Source of the DNA: Actinomyces lilanjuaniae
GTDB lineage: Bacteria; Actinomycetota; Actinomycetes; Actinomycetales; Actinomycetaceae
Assembly (NCBI RefSeq): GCF_003606385.1
Contig: NZ_CP032514.1
Coordinates: 1,116,001-1,180,000, forward strand
Reading direction: 5' to 3'
DNA: 64,000 bases
The first letter of the stretch is position 1; the number at the start of each line of letters is the position of its first letter. The position numbers and the translations under genes are program-made. The notes under the pieces were generated by a model. It saw only the letters and a program-made list of their open reading frames with translations, did not search any database and was not told the origin of the DNA. Shown piece by piece: positions 30,501-39,303 of the stretch.

Positions 30501-30603
30501 GGTCCGTGAGGGCTACGAGTGCGGTATCAACCTGGGGTTCAAGGACATCGCTGAGGGCGACGTCATTGAGACCTGGGAGATGCGGGAGAAGCCTCGTTCC
30601 TGA
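27579..30603 (+). CDS. infB: Translation initiation factor IF-2 (two frameshifts)
   Basis: GTPase that brings initiator tRNA to the 30S subunit. The IF2N domain is at the start ([21 protein letters not shown]). A Pro/Gly/Arg-rich linker of about 330 residues with internal repeats follows, then a second IF2N-like part ([23 protein letters not shown]). The G domain has [30 protein letters not shown] and [10 protein letters not shown], and domains II-IV end in [14 protein letters not shown] and [18 protein letters not shown]. One missing C at 27711-27715 and one missing G at 27777-27782 break the linker. Restoring both gives 1008 residues. GTG at 27579 is preceded by AGGAG. Confidence 0.95.
27820..27975 (+). 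repeat. Four 39-bp tandem repeats inside infB
   Basis: Units start at 27820, 27859, 27898 and 27937 and each encodes the 13-residue [13 protein letters not shown]. Unit 2 differs from the others at two third positions (CCC for CCT, GGT for GGC), and units 1, 3 and 4 look identical. This suggests recent expansion in the IF-2 linker. Confidence 0.9.
28213..28377 (+). repeat. 54-bp direct repeat pair inside infB
   Basis: The same 54 bases occur at 28213-28266 and 28324-28377, encoding [18 protein letters not shown] twice, 37 codons apart. The DNA copies look identical, so this is a recent duplication in the disordered linker. Confidence 0.85.
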
Positions 30604-31610
30604 GCCTGGCGCTCACGGTCGTGGTGGGGGCCTCCTCCCGGTATCCGGGAGGAGGCCCCCACCACGTCGTGCACCGGCCCGACCTCGGTCGGGGCGGTGC
30701 TCTCCAGGAAGGTTCCCCACACCTGGCGGCACATGGCCACCAGCTTCTGGCCGTCAACGAGCCGGACGTCCTTCTGGCGGGCTAGGGAAGTCGCCTCCAG
30801 GGTGAACGAGCCGGTCGTCACCACGACCAGGGCGTCGGCGTGCTCGCGGGCGCTGGCGCTGCGCAGCCTCTCGACGACAGGGACATCAACGGGGTCGTGT
30901 TGATCGTAGAGGCACTCTACGAGCGAGATGCGCTGGTTGCGCAGCAGGCGCAGGTTGAATCCCCGCGGGCGCGAGGACGGCGTGACCGCAACGTGGTAGC
31001 CGTGCGCCCGGAAGAGGTCGGCGCAGAAGGACTCGAAGGCCGTCGGCCTGCTGTCGCAGTGGGCGATGATGGCGTCAAGGCCCCTGTGTGTGTCCCCGGG
31101 GTCGGTCTCACTGGCTGCGTGGTCGCCCGCTCCCACGGTAGTGGCGCTGGGTCCCTCGTCTCCTGCCAGGACCGTGAGCCCCTGGAGGGGGTGCACCTGG
31201 TCGCGTGCGGCTCTCCGGGTGAGGATCTCATGGTCGGAGTAGGCCACGGGAGTCCCTGCGGCCCGTACCTCCAGGACCAGCTCGTAGAGGTGGTACACGT
31301 CATGGCAAAGGATCTTCCACCTGCCGACCTCGAGGACTGACCACGGTCCGCTACCTCGGTCGTCCGTCTCCTCATACCCTCGGGAGCTGCTGCTGTCCGT
31401 GTAGGGCCACCGGGGATAGGCCAGGGTGAAGCTGCCTGGCACTTGTCGCCGCAGGAGAGGGAGGACCCGGAACCGGGGGGAGAGCCTGACGGACAGCTGC
31501 CTGCTGGCCGCGTCTCGCAGAAGGAGCTGGGTCAGTGGTCCGCTTCGGGTGATAACCAGTGCGGTGAGGCCGAGAAGGATCAGGGCAGGCAGGAGACTTG
31601 TGGTCAGCAC
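30513..31610 (-). CDS. Membrane-anchored protein with degenerate Mrr-like endonuclease domain
   Basis: 365-residue protein. It has an N-terminal membrane helix ([16 protein letters not shown], residues 5-20), an unrecognised middle part, and an Mrr-type fold at about 190-300: [67 protein letters not shown]. The usual catalytic Asp is Asn219 and the Q/ExK motif is ECLY, so the nuclease site appears lost. GTG at 31610 has GGAG eight bases upstream. The frame runs through the infB hairpin and 91 bases into infB, which is suspicious. One missing C in the CCCC run near 30690 would instead end the protein near 30612. Confidence 0.65.
   Translation of the reverse strand: MLTTSLLPALILLGLTALVITRSGPLTQLLLRDAASRQLSVRLSPRFRVLPLLRRQVPGSFTLAYPRWPYTDSSSSRGYEETDDRGSGPWSVLEVGRWKILCHDVYHLYELVLEVRAAGTPVAYSDHEILTRRAARDQVHPLQGLTVLAGDEGPSATTVGAGDHAASETDPGDTHRGLDAIIAHCDSRPTAFESFCADLFRAHGYHVAVTPSSRPRGFNLRLLRNQRISLVECLYDQHDPVDVPVVERLRSASAREHADALVVVTTGSFTLEATSLARQKDVRLVDGQKLVAMCRQVWGTFLESTAPTEVGPVHDVVGASSRIPGGGPHHDRERQAQERGFSRISQVSMTSPSAMSLNPRLIPHS
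30620..30666. terminator. 22-bp perfect hairpin after infB
   Basis: Arms 30620-30641 and 30645-30666 pair perfectly over 22 bp with a 3-base loop (TAT), 16 bases after the infB stop. No T-run follows on either strand. It lies inside the predicted 3' end of the convergent minus-strand gene and could serve both directions. Confidence 0.85.
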
Positions 31611-31911
31611 CGGCCGGACTCCGTGGATGCTGGGGCCGCCGTCAAGATCGTTGCGGAGACTGTTGCGAAGGGTGCCGCAGAAGTCATGGTGCTCCTTGTC
31701 CTGATTGGTCCTGGTCGACTCGCTACCAGGCCCTGTGCCTGGTCTGGTCTCCCACGCGCCCGGGGTAGCGGAGGGCCTCCCTGGAGGCCTCCCCGGCGGG
31801 TGGCGCTACGTGGTGCCCCTTCTGCTGGGAGGTCACGCCGGGGATGCTAGTGACAAGGAGCAGGCATGAGGCCGGGGTCCCTCGCAGGTTCTCCGGAACG
31901 GTGCACAGCTG
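31611..31911. other. Intergenic region, nothing recognised
   Basis: 301 bases between two minus-strand genes. An open plus-strand frame crosses it but is a shadow of the Mrr-like gene. I see no convincing promoter, repeat or RNA. Confidence 0.4.
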
Positions 31912-32970
31912 TCACGGGTTCGTGAGGTGAGGGCGTGGGCGCCGGGCGACCTGGCGGACGGTATCGGTGACCAGGACAGCCACGGCGGCCCACACCAGAG
32001 CCATGGCTGCCCACCGGGCCGGGGAGATGTCCTCCCTGAAGACGGCCCAGGCCAGTAGGAACTGGGTAATCGGGGTGAGGTACTGGCTTAGTCCGACCAG
32101 GGACAGGGGGACCTGACGGGTCCCGGCGGCGAAGAGCAGCAGGGGCAGCGCCGTGACTGGTCCGGCTGCCACCAGCAGCACCACCAGAGGGAGGGGGAGC
32201 GGTGAAGCCTGTACGACCAGGCTCTCGTGAGCTGCCAGCCACCCTAGGTAGGCCAGTGCCAGGGGAGACATGGCCGCGGTCTCCACCGCCACCCCGGTCA
32301 GGGCGTCGACCCTGGTACCGACCTGCTTCTTGACCAGGCCGTAAAGGCTGAAGCTGAGGGCAAGGGCCAGGGAGATCCAGGGCAGCGACCCCTGGAGCAC
32401 GACCAGGACTACGACACCGGCCGCTGCCAGCCCTACTGCCACGACCTGGGCCCTGCGCAGGCGCTCGCCCAGCACCAGGGCCGCCAGCGCCACGGTGGCC
32501 AGGGGGTTGATGAAGTATCCCAGGGCGGCGTCGGCGGTGCGCCCGGTGGTGACGCCGTAGACGTAGACCAGCCAGTTGAGGCTCACCAGCGCACCAGAGA
32601 CGGCCAGCGTCCCCAGCAGGCCGGGCGTGGAGGCCACGGACCACAGCACCCGCCAGCGGTGGCGCACGGCGGTCAGCACCAGGCAGGTAGCCAGGGTCCA
32701 TACCACCCGGTTGCCGATGACCTCCAGGCTGCCCGCTGCCGACAGCAGGCGGAAGTACAGGGGGAAGAACCCCCACAGCACGTAGCACCCCAGGACCAGG
32801 GCAGCCCCGGTACGGGTCGTGGTGGCATGGTGGCCGGGGCCGGGAGCAGGATCGGGGGGAGGAGCGCTGACCTGGCCGGTCCTGTGACTCCTGGTAGCCC
32901 AGTCAGCCCGGTTGGTCCTGCCAACCCTGCCAGCCCGGTTGGTCCTGCCAGCCCGGTCAGGAGGTGTCAT
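31912..32970 (-). CDS. rarD: EamA family transporter RarD
   Basis: Ten-helix drug/metabolite transporter of the RarD branch. The start of the core is ALVLGCYVLWGFFPLYFRLL, followed by EVIGNRVVWTL, WLVYVYGVTTGRTADAALGYFINPL, TAVALAALVLGERL-like helices, FSLYGLVKKQV, ALPLLLFAAGTRQVPLSLVGLSQYLTPITQFLLA and VFREDISPARW. Substrate is unknown (the E. coli member was named for chloramphenicol sensitivity). The chosen ATG at 32970 gives a 50-residue hydrophilic leader with NRAG/R repeats, made by a 21-bp-class DNA repeat near 32911-32965. That part may not be translated. No Shine-Dalgarno is visible. Confidence 0.85.
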   Translation of the reverse strand: MTPPDRAGRTNRAGRVGRTNRADWATRSHRTGQVSAPPPDPAPGPGHHATTTRTGAALVLGCYVLWGFFPLYFRLLSAAGSLEVIGNRVVWTLATCLVLTAVRHRWRVLWSVASTPGLLGTLAVSGALVSLNWLVYVYGVTTGRTADAALGYFINPLATVALAALVLGERLRRAQVVAVGLAAAGVVVLVVLQGSLPWISLALALSFSLYGLVKKQVGTRVDALTGVAVETAAMSPLALAYLGWLAAHESLVVQASPLPLPLVVLLVAAGPVTALPLLLFAAGTRQVPLSLVGLSQYLTPITQFLLAWAVFREDISPARWAAMALVWAAVAVLVTDTVRQVARRPRPHLTNP

Positions 32971-33043
32971 GAGCGGTCCGTTCGCGTTGGGGAGATAGTG
33001 CTGACTGTACCCGGGTCGTGCTCCACCTGGGTCGTGCGCTGCG

Positions 33044-33049
33044 TAGCAT
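33044..33049 (+). promoter_or_regulatory. Probable -10 box before a four-codon ORF upstream of rbfA
   Basis: TAGCAT, six bases, then GTG at 33056, the same spacing as the leaderless genes. The ORF is only GTG CGC CCC GGC TGA. rbfA starts 157 bases further on. Confidence 0.45.
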
Positions 33050-33212
33050 AGGCAGGTGCGCCCCGGCTGACCGGCGGCTGCCGGACGGGCCAGCGGCCGC
33101 ACACCCGCTGGTGACGTGTGTCGCCCAGACCCCGGCATCCGTGTCACCGGCCCCTGTCACTACTACCTCGCCAGGACCTGACGAGGAGCCCGCGCCCCCA
33201 GGAGGATCCGTT

Positions 33213-33707
33213 ATGGCTGACCCCGCTCGCGCCCGCAAGGTCGCCGACCGCATCCACGAGACCGTGGCCCGTCTTCTCCACCGCCTCAAGGATCCTCGGC
33301 TCGGTTTTGTCACAATCACTGACGTCCGTGTGACGGGTGACCTCCAGCAGGCGACGGTCTTCTACACCGTCTACGGCTCTCAGGAGGAGCAGGACTCCTC
33401 GGCCGCGGCGCTGGAGTCAGCCAGGGGACTGATCCGCTCGGAGGTGGGGAGGGCACTAGGCATCCGGCTGACTCCGGCCCTGTTCTTCCAGCGTGACGCG
33501 CTGCCTGACACTGCCAGGACCATGGAGGAGGCCCTGGCCCAGGCGCGTGAGCGTGACCGGCAGATATCCCAGGCCGCTCGCGGCGCCTCCTACGCCGGGG
33601 AGGCAGACCCTTACCGCCACGACGATCCCGACAGTCCTGACGAACCAGGCGGCCCTGACGACCTGAGCGGTGGTGACGGCTCCGGCGGCCTCGACGGGCT
33701 CCGGTGA
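33213..33707 (+). CDS. rbfA: Ribosome-binding factor A
   Basis: RbfA assists 16S rRNA 5' end maturation and cold adaptation. The conserved start [54 protein letters not shown] is followed by [34 protein letters not shown]. The C-terminal 35 residues are Asp/Gly/Pro-rich. ATG at 33213 has AGGAGG-like CCCAGGAGGA upstream (33200-33208); the frame is open upstream but lacks conservation. The stop overlaps truB (GTGA), forming an rbfA-truB pair. Confidence 0.95.
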   Translation: MADPARARKVADRIHETVARLLHRLKDPRLGFVTITDVRVTGDLQQATVFYTVYGSQEEQDSSAAALESARGLIRSEVGRALGIRLTPALFFQRDALPDTARTMEEALAQARERDRQISQAARGASYAGEADPYRHDDPDSPDEPGGPDDLSGGDGSGGLDGLR

Positions 33708-34744
33708 GTGCTGGCGCTGCCGCAGCCCGTCCGCGGTTGCGCGTCGCGCGAGCCGGGGTGGCTGCGCCCGACGGCCTCGTCCTGGTGGACAAGCCCCAGG
33801 GCGTGACCAGCCACGACGTCGTGGGGGCGCTGCGACGTCTGGCGGCCACCCGCAAGGTCGGGCACGCGGGCACCCTGGACCCCATGGCGACCGGTCTGCT
33901 CGTCCTGGGGGTGGGCCGTGCGACCCGCTTTCTCACCTACCTGGTGGGTGCGGACAAGACCTACGAGGCCACTGTGCGGCTGGGGCAGGAGACGCTCACC
34001 GAGGATGCTGAGGGGCCGGTGACGGCCAGTACCGGCTGCCAGCCTCAGGATGTGCTACTACCCCGCCTCGAGCAGGCCGTGGCCCCGCTGACAGGGCGGA
34101 TCATGCAGGTTCCCAGCGCCGTGTCCGCGGTCAAGGTGGACGGTAGGCGCTCCTACCAGCGGGTGCGAGCGGGACAGGAGGTCGGGCTGGCGGCCCGGGA
34201 GGTCGTGGTCCACCACATAGGTCTGCTCGGGCAGCCACGCCCGGCCACGGCGCGGGACGGCACCGCGGTGGTCGACGTCGACCTGCACGTGGCCTGCTCC
34301 TCTGGGACCTACGTGCGTGCCCTGGCCCGGGACCTGGGCCGGGCGCTGGGCTGTGGGGCGCACCTGGCCACGCTGCGCCGCACCTCGGTGGGACCCTTCG
34401 ACTGTGGCGAGGCAGCCACACTGGAGGAGCTGAGCGTCCAGGTGGAGGCTGATGCCGCGTCCGGCGACCCGCGGGGGCTGCCGGTACTTCCTCTGGGCGC
34501 GGTGGCTCGCCGCTGCCTGCCCACGGTGGGTCTGACCACCTCCCAGGCCCGTGCGCTGGGATACGGGCAGCCGCTGGAGGCGGCGCTCCTGGACCAGGCA
34601 CAGCTCCCCGAGCGGCCCGTCACCTCCAAGGCGGCCCAGGGGCAGGACGTGGTCGCGGGACTTGACCCGGACGGTACCCTCGTGGCGCTGCTGGCTCGCA
34701 AGGGCACCAGAGCCCGTCCAGTGCTGGTACTGGCCCCGGCGTGA
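33704..34744 (+). CDS. truB: tRNA pseudouridine(55) synthase TruB
   Basis: Makes pseudouridine 55 in the T-loop of tRNAs. The signature [17 protein letters not shown] is followed by [25 protein letters not shown], whose Asp in GTLDP is the catalytic nucleophile. [42 protein letters not shown] and [17 protein letters not shown] complete the core, and a C-terminal PUA-like end reads LVALLARKG. 346 residues. The GTG start overlaps the rbfA stop. Confidence 0.96.
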   Translation: MSAGAAAARPRLRVARAGVAAPDGLVLVDKPQGVTSHDVVGALRRLAATRKVGHAGTLDPMATGLLVLGVGRATRFLTYLVGADKTYEATVRLGQETLTEDAEGPVTASTGCQPQDVLLPRLEQAVAPLTGRIMQVPSAVSAVKVDGRRSYQRVRAGQEVGLAAREVVVHHIGLLGQPRPATARDGTAVVDVDLHVACSSGTYVRALARDLGRALGCGAHLATLRRTSVGPFDCGEAATLEELSVQVEADAASGDPRGLPVLPLGAVARRCLPTVGLTTSQARALGYGQPLEAALLDQAQLPERPVTSKAAQGQDVVAGLDPDGTLVALLARKGTRARPVLVLAPA

Positions 34745-34883
34745 GCGGGAGGCCGTCTGCTGGCAGAATCCAGGACTCGGCGGGGCTGGGCCGCCACGAG
34801 CGGCCGAAGCGGCCAGTATTGCGAGAATCGTGAGAAGTGCTGCGAGAAGCAGGACTGCGGGGAACAGGCAGGAGCACGCTCCC

Positions 34884-35303
34884 ATGACACAGACAACACA
34901 GGCATCAGGTACGACAGCCAAGAGCGAGGAGACGAGGGAAACCGGCGTGAGCCAGGACGGCGTCTCACGACAGGGCTGTAGTTGCGGCTGCGGTGGGCAC
35001 GGCCAGCCACCTGAGGGCACCGGGGCTCCCGACGCCCCCGAGCAGGAGGCCCCTGCGCAACCGGGCAGTCCTGCAGCGATCGCCCAGGCTGTTGTCTCCG
35101 TGCTGATGCAGGCAGAGGGGAGCGCAGGCACCCCGACGACGGCAGCAGGGCAGGCCGCGGGAGTCCTACCGGGACGCAAGGCAGGTAACCAGCTGGGACT
35201 GCGAGACGTCTCCGCGGCGCCCTCGGGCGGCTGTGGCTGCGGCGGCGGCCGCGCCGGGCACGAGGAGCACCGCCGGTCCGCCTGCGGCTGCGGCGGGCAC
35301 TGA
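34884..35303 (+). CDS. Small Cys-rich protein with three CGCGG motifs
   Basis: 139-residue hydrophilic protein I do not recognise. Cysteines occur only in three clusters: CSCGCGGH (Cys32, 34, 36), GCGCGGG (Cys117, 119) and the C-terminal CGCGGH (Cys134, 136). His39, His126, His129 and His139 lie nearby. This CxC-Gly-Gly-His pattern at both ends suggests metal binding or a disulfide/thiol role. The middle part has one helix-like stretch SPAAIAQAVVSVLMQAEG and is otherwise Gly/Pro/Thr-rich. ATG at 34884 has GGAG about nine bases upstream. It follows truB by 139 bases. No signal peptide is apparent. Confidence 0.7.
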   Translation: MTQTTQASGTTAKSEETRETGVSQDGVSRQGCSCGCGGHGQPPEGTGAPDAPEQEAPAQPGSPAAIAQAVVSVLMQAEGSAGTPTTAAGQAAGVLPGRKAGNQLGLRDVSAAPSGGCGCGGGRAGHEEHRRSACGCGGH

Positions 35304-35320
35304 GGCGGGTGCCGAGGCCC

Positions 35321-35409
35321 GACAAGACTGCTCAGGCTGGGACCAGACCCTGGGCCAGGGCGCAGCGCTCCAGACGGGCTTGACAAGACTGCTCAGGCTG
35401 GGACCAGAC
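35321..35409 (+). repeat. 28-bp direct repeat after the Cys-rich gene
   Basis: The sequence starting GACAAGACTGCTCAGGCTGG and ending CCAGAC occurs at 35321-35348 and 35382-35409, identical by eye, 61 bases apart. It lies in the gap between the Cys-rich gene and the convergent ABC ATPase gene. No hairpin is obvious. Confidence 0.8.
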
Positions 35410-35435
35410 TGCGGAGCCGGGGCTCCCAGCGGTTG

Positions 35436-36389
35436 CTAGACAGAGTGCCGTCCCAGGGCCTCGGACACGATCGCCAGCCGTGAGGAGGCCTCGTCCTGCC
35501 TGAACCCGCCCAGGCTGAGGTCCTCCACCACCGCGCCGTCCACCAGAATCAGCACCCGGTCGGCCCTGGCCGCCACACGGGCGTCGTGGGTGACGACGAC
35601 CATGGTGGTTCCTGACACGTGGATCTCCGTGAGCAGGTCGAGGATCTGTGCGGCAGTGGCTGAGTTGAGGGCTCCCGTGGGCTCGTCGGCGAAGACGATG
35701 TCAGGGTCGTTGATCAGGGCGCGGCAGATGCCGGCACGCTGGAGCTCACCACCCGAGGCCTGGGTGACGTCGGAGCCCATGAGCTCAGCGATTCCCATAC
35801 GGCTCATGAGCTCACGACCCTGTGACACGACCTCGCGCCGGGGGCGGTGACCGGCCATGAGGCCGGGCAGGACGATGTTGTCCAGCAGGTTCAGGGTCGC
35901 CAGCAGGTGGGGCTGCTGGAAGACCAGTCCCAGGCGGGACAGGCGCAGTGCCGCCAGCTCGGGCTCCGTCAGGGTGGTGAGGTCGGTGCCTTCCAGGAGC
36001 ACTGCGCCTGAGGTGGGCCGGTCCATGCCGCTCAGGCAGTGCAGGAGCGTGGACTTGCCTGACCCGGAGGGTCCCATGACGGCGACGAGCTGTCCCCGCT
36101 CGATGGTGAGGTCAAGGCTGTCCAGCACGGGGGTGGTAGAGTCCTCCGGCGCTGTCCCGGCTCGGGGTCTGGCCCAGGCCAGGCTACGGCTCCTGCCGTA
36201 CCTCTTGGTACAGCTCCTGGCATAGCTCTTGGTGAGCCCTCGGGCTCGGAGCGCGGGGACAGAAGGGTTGGCGGCCTCGTGCTCGACACCTGCGACGGTG
36301 GAGGCCGGCGGTCTCGTGGTCCTGCTGTCTCTGGTCGGTTGCGAGGCCTGGGCCGATGTCGTCGTGCTGCTTGTCCTGGGTGCTGTCAT
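35436..36389 (-). CDS. MacB/LolD-type ABC transporter ATP-binding protein
   Basis: ATPase for an FtsX-type permease. ALRARGLTKSY opens the domain, then VMGPSGSGKSTLLHCLSG (Walker A), LVFQQPHLLATLNLLDNI (Q-loop), ASGGELQRAGICRAL (signature), DIVFADEPTGALN (Walker B) and VVVTHDARVA (H-loop). A basic/Gly insert of about 30 residues separates the A-loop from VLDSLDLTIERG. ATG at 36389 has AGGAGA seven bases upstream; the frame is open to 36473. The first 60 residues are Thr/Ser-rich. Its presumed partner permease, the next gene upstream, is truncated, so this transporter may be non-functional. Confidence 0.9.
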   Translation of the reverse strand: MTAPRTSSTTTSAQASQPTRDSRTTRPPASTVAGVEHEAANPSVPALRARGLTKSYARSCTKRYGRSRSLAWARPRAGTAPEDSTTPVLDSLDLTIERGQLVAVMGPSGSGKSTLLHCLSGMDRPTSGAVLLEGTDLTTLTEPELAALRLSRLGLVFQQPHLLATLNLLDNIVLPGLMAGHRPRREVVSQGRELMSRMGIAELMGSDVTQASGGELQRAGICRALINDPDIVFADEPTGALNSATAAQILDLLTEIHVSGTTMVVVTHDARVAARADRVLILVDGAVVEDLSLGGFRQDEASSRLAIVSEALGRHSV

Positions 36390-36558
36390 GCTGGTTCTCC
36401 TGTCCTGGGCTGATGTCGTGCTTGGAGGTGCTTGTGGGTGCTCGCGGCTGCTCTGTGGTGCCTCGTCGGGCACGCCGCCGCGGTACTACCGGGAGGAGGC
36501 CGGACGGTAGCGGGCGTGCCCGCGCGGGAGGGCTCCTGCCACCTGCCTCTACCCGGTC

Positions 36559-37749
36559 TCACTCGCCTGCTCCCAGGGTCGTGAGCGTGGGTGCGGGGAG
36601 CCTTCGCAGCGCTACGAGGACGGCCCCCGCCACGCACGCAGCCAGCGCCAGCGGCACGGCCCCTCCGACCAGCCACGGGCGGGCAAGGAGTTGGATCTGC
36701 GCGCCTCCTCCGCCCAGTGCCGACAGGACGCCCCCGATGACCTGCTGGCCTGCGGTGGCAGCCACCAGGCCGCCCAGGGCGAGGCCTGCCAGGGTGATGG
36801 TCATGAAACGGGTCAGGTACTGGAGGGTGACGTCCCTCCGGGTGCAGCCCAGGGCACTGAGCACAGCGGTAGCCTGCCTCTCCCGGGAGACCAGGAGGGT
36901 GGTCAGCAGGGTGGTGACGAGGAAGGCCAGCCCCAGGGCGACGGCGCAGGCCAGGACGGCAACGGTGCGCAGCTGGCTGCTGGTGGCGCCGAGCACCTGT
37001 GAGGCGTAGTCGTCGGTCGTCCTGACCTGGGCGTCGGGCAGGCTGGCTCTGAGGCTGTCGACCACGAGGTCGCCCTGCTGCGGATCCTCCAGGTCGGCGT
37101 AGACCACCTGCCACAGATCCGGGCTGCCGTCGTCGAGGACGGCCTTGGCCGTGCGCCCTCCGTTGGTGATATCCTGGTAGGTGCCGGTGACGGTGAGGTC
37201 GACGGTTCCGTCCGCGGTGCGCACGGGGACCCGCGCCCCTGTCTCGACACCTACCGCCTCCGCCTGGGCGGTGGACAGGGCGACCTCGTCGGGACTGGTG
37301 GGAGGCTCCCCCGAGACGTAGCTCAGGGGGATGGCGTCATGGTCGCCGACCTCGACCACGACCGACTCCCACTGTCCCTCGGAGGCGGCCATCTCGTATC
37401 GGCGGCTCAGCAGGGTGGTGTGGTGGGTGATGCGGGTCTCGGAGCCGACGACGTCCTCTACCTGTGCCAGGTCGCCGGAACCGGAGTAGACGTCAATACG
37501 GATGTCGGCCTCGCCGATACCCAGGTAGGTGATGAAGCGTGGATCCTCCAGGGTGGTGTAGGCGCTGGCCGGAAGAACCATGGTGAGCGCGCACACTGCC
37601 AGGACCCCGGTCAGGAGCGCGCTGCTGGGGCGGCACGCCTCACGCACCCCCATCCACACCTGGACGGGCAGGCGGCGCGCCCTGGCGAGGCTCCAGCGGT
37701 GACGGCGCCTGGCCAGCCCGCCGCTGGTCGTGCTGCGCAGAGCCTCCAC
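36559..37749 (-). pseudogene. FtsX-like ABC permease, C-terminal half only
   Basis: 396 residues corresponding to the second half of an FtsX/MacB-type permease. After VQVWMGVREACRPSSALLTGVLAVCALT (helix) comes an extracytoplasmic domain of about 180 residues. Three C-terminal helices follow: VAVLACAVALGLAFLVTTLLTTLLV, TLAGLALGGLVAATAG and AVPLALAACVAGAVLVAL. SRERQATAVLSALGCTRRDV is the FtsX signature. Upstream, the open frame continues as LIASTWATLRRLRRIPAVEALR, typical of the end of the first FtsX domain, then loses character near 37805, exactly where the MFS gene stops. The first half of the permease is missing. Confidence 0.82.
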
Positions 37750-37796
37750 GGCGGGGATCCGTCTCAGTCGCCGCAGCGTGGCCCAGGTGGAGGCAA

Positions 37797-38572
37797 TCAG
37801 GCGGCCAGGGTCTCGGCCCGCCCTGTCGCGGCGGCATCGGCGTGGGGCAGCAGGATGGGCTTGACCAGGACCTGGAGGGTACCCAGGAGCAGCGTCATGA
37901 CTGTCATGAGGCCCACGAGCGCTCTCAGAGCGGGCTGGGCTGCGAGCACCCGCCAGCCTCCCAGCGTGTGGTTGACGACGTCGGCCCGGCTGCCCCAGGC
38001 TTCGGCTGGCCTGCGTCCCACCGCCCGCATGACGCTCCAGGAGCAGGCGGCCGTCACCAGGCAGGTGGCGGCGTCGAGCACGAGCAGCGCCCGCAGGCCC
38101 GTCAGGGGCAGAAGAAGGCCAGCCAGCGCCGGGGACAGCAGGTAGCGGGCGGAGGATGCCGCCTGCAGGAGCCCCGAGCTGCGGACATGGTCCTGTGGGT
38201 CCACCAGGTCGCTCACGGAGGCGCGCAGTGCCGGCTCGGTGAGCGCGGCCAGGCAGGAGGACAGGACCACCCCCAGGAGGATGTGTCCCAGCCGGGGAGA
38301 GGGCGTGCTCAGGGCGAGCACGACCACGCCCAGGCCCAGGACGGACCCGCCGTCGCCGAGGACCATCATGAGACGACGGTCAAAGTGGTCGGCTAGGGCG
38401 CCGGCCGCGGGGGCCAGCAGCACGACGGGGCGAAGGCGCACAGCTGGACCATGGCCACCGCTGAGGCGGTGCCGTAGGTGGTGTAGGCGAAGACCGCCAG
38501 GCCGAAGGCGGTCAGGCCGCTGCCCAGGGAGTTGACTAGGACGCCAGCCAGCAGGAGGTAGAGGTACCTCAT
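37797..38572 (-). pseudogene. MFS transporter, N-terminal part only (one frameshift)
   Basis: Starts RYLYLLLAGVLVNSLGSGLTAFGLAVF, with a frame change at G run 38427-38430 (one base missing). It continues VVLLAPAAGALADHFDRRLMMVLGDGG, the MFS loop motif, and further helices up to LVGLMTVMTLLLGTLQVLVKPILLP. With the base restored it is 258 residues, about seven helices instead of twelve. The stop follows TGRAETLAA immediately at the junction with the permease fragment. ATG at 38572 overlaps the TetR stop (ATGA), so it is coupled to the regulator. Probably a drug exporter before truncation. Confidence 0.82.
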
Positions 38573-39195
38573 GACAGTCTCTCCAGGGCTGGCGCCAGCG
38601 CTCCGGGCTCACAGCCCAGCAGCGTCTCGGCGGCGTGGACGATCCCGGCCGCACGTCGCTGGGCCTCCTGCGGCTCACCGGCGAAGATGCCCTCATCCAG
38701 GAGCATGCTGGCGCTGGTCAGGAGGATCTCGACGACCTCGCGGGGATGCTCGGTGGCGAAGACCCCCTCGCAGACCCCCTGCTCGACGACCTCGGTGAGG
38801 ACCGGTACCAGGCTGCGGACCGTCTCGACGATCGACAGGACGTGGAACGCGGCGTTGTCCGCTGCGTGGAGTTCCTCGGCGAGCCGACGCTCTGGCTCGT
38901 CGACGCGCGCGGCGGCCACGATGAGCAGGAACCTGCGGATGGTGGGCTCCTGGCTGGTGGCGACGTCTCGGGCCCGCTCAGCCACTCTGCTGGTGGTGCG
39001 GGAGATGAGGGCGTGGAGAATCTCCTCCTTGGAGGAGAAGTGGTAGTAGAGCGTCCCCTTGGCGATACCGACCCTGGAGAGGATGTCCTCCATGGAGGTC
39101 GCCTGGACCCCCTGGGTGGCGAACAGGTGCTGGGCGGCGTCAAGGATCTCGGTACGCCGCTGGGGCGCAGGCTTGGCGGATCGGGCGGCTGGCAC
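38569..39195 (-). CDS. TetR/AcrR family transcriptional regulator
   Basis: 208-residue repressor. The N-terminal HTH reads RRTEILDAAQHLFATQGVQATSMEDILSRVGIAKGTLYYHFSSKEEIL, a clear TetR match. The rest is the helical ligand domain (FLLIVAAARVDEPERRLAEELHAADNAAF, LVPVLTEVVEQGVCEGVF). GTG at 39195 is set by GGGAGG eight bases upstream; the frame is open to 39402 with Ser/Arg-rich sequence. It overlaps the downstream MFS gene (ATGA) and probably represses the tetR-MFS-permease operon through the palindrome at 39304-39322. Confidence 0.92.
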   Translation of the reverse strand: MPAARSAKPAPQRRTEILDAAQHLFATQGVQATSMEDILSRVGIAKGTLYYHFSSKEEILHALISRTTSRVAERARDVATSQEPTIRRFLLIVAAARVDEPERRLAEELHAADNAAFHVLSIVETVRSLVPVLTEVVEQGVCEGVFATEHPREVVEILLTSASMLLDEGIFAGEPQEAQRRAAGIVHAAETLLGCEPGALAPALERLS

Positions 39196-39303
39196 GGTGC
39201 GGCCCTCCCTTCTTTCGTTGCTCTTCTTGGATTTCCCTGGGTTTCCTGGACTTTCCCGGGTCTTCCTGGCTGCTGACGTCTCGTCGGTGCTTGGCTCAGC
39301 ACA

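Noticed and set aside
35233..35439. Overlapping second ORF in the tail of the Cys-rich gene
   Set aside because: Its translation is repetitive only because of the 28-bp repeats, and it has no start signal.
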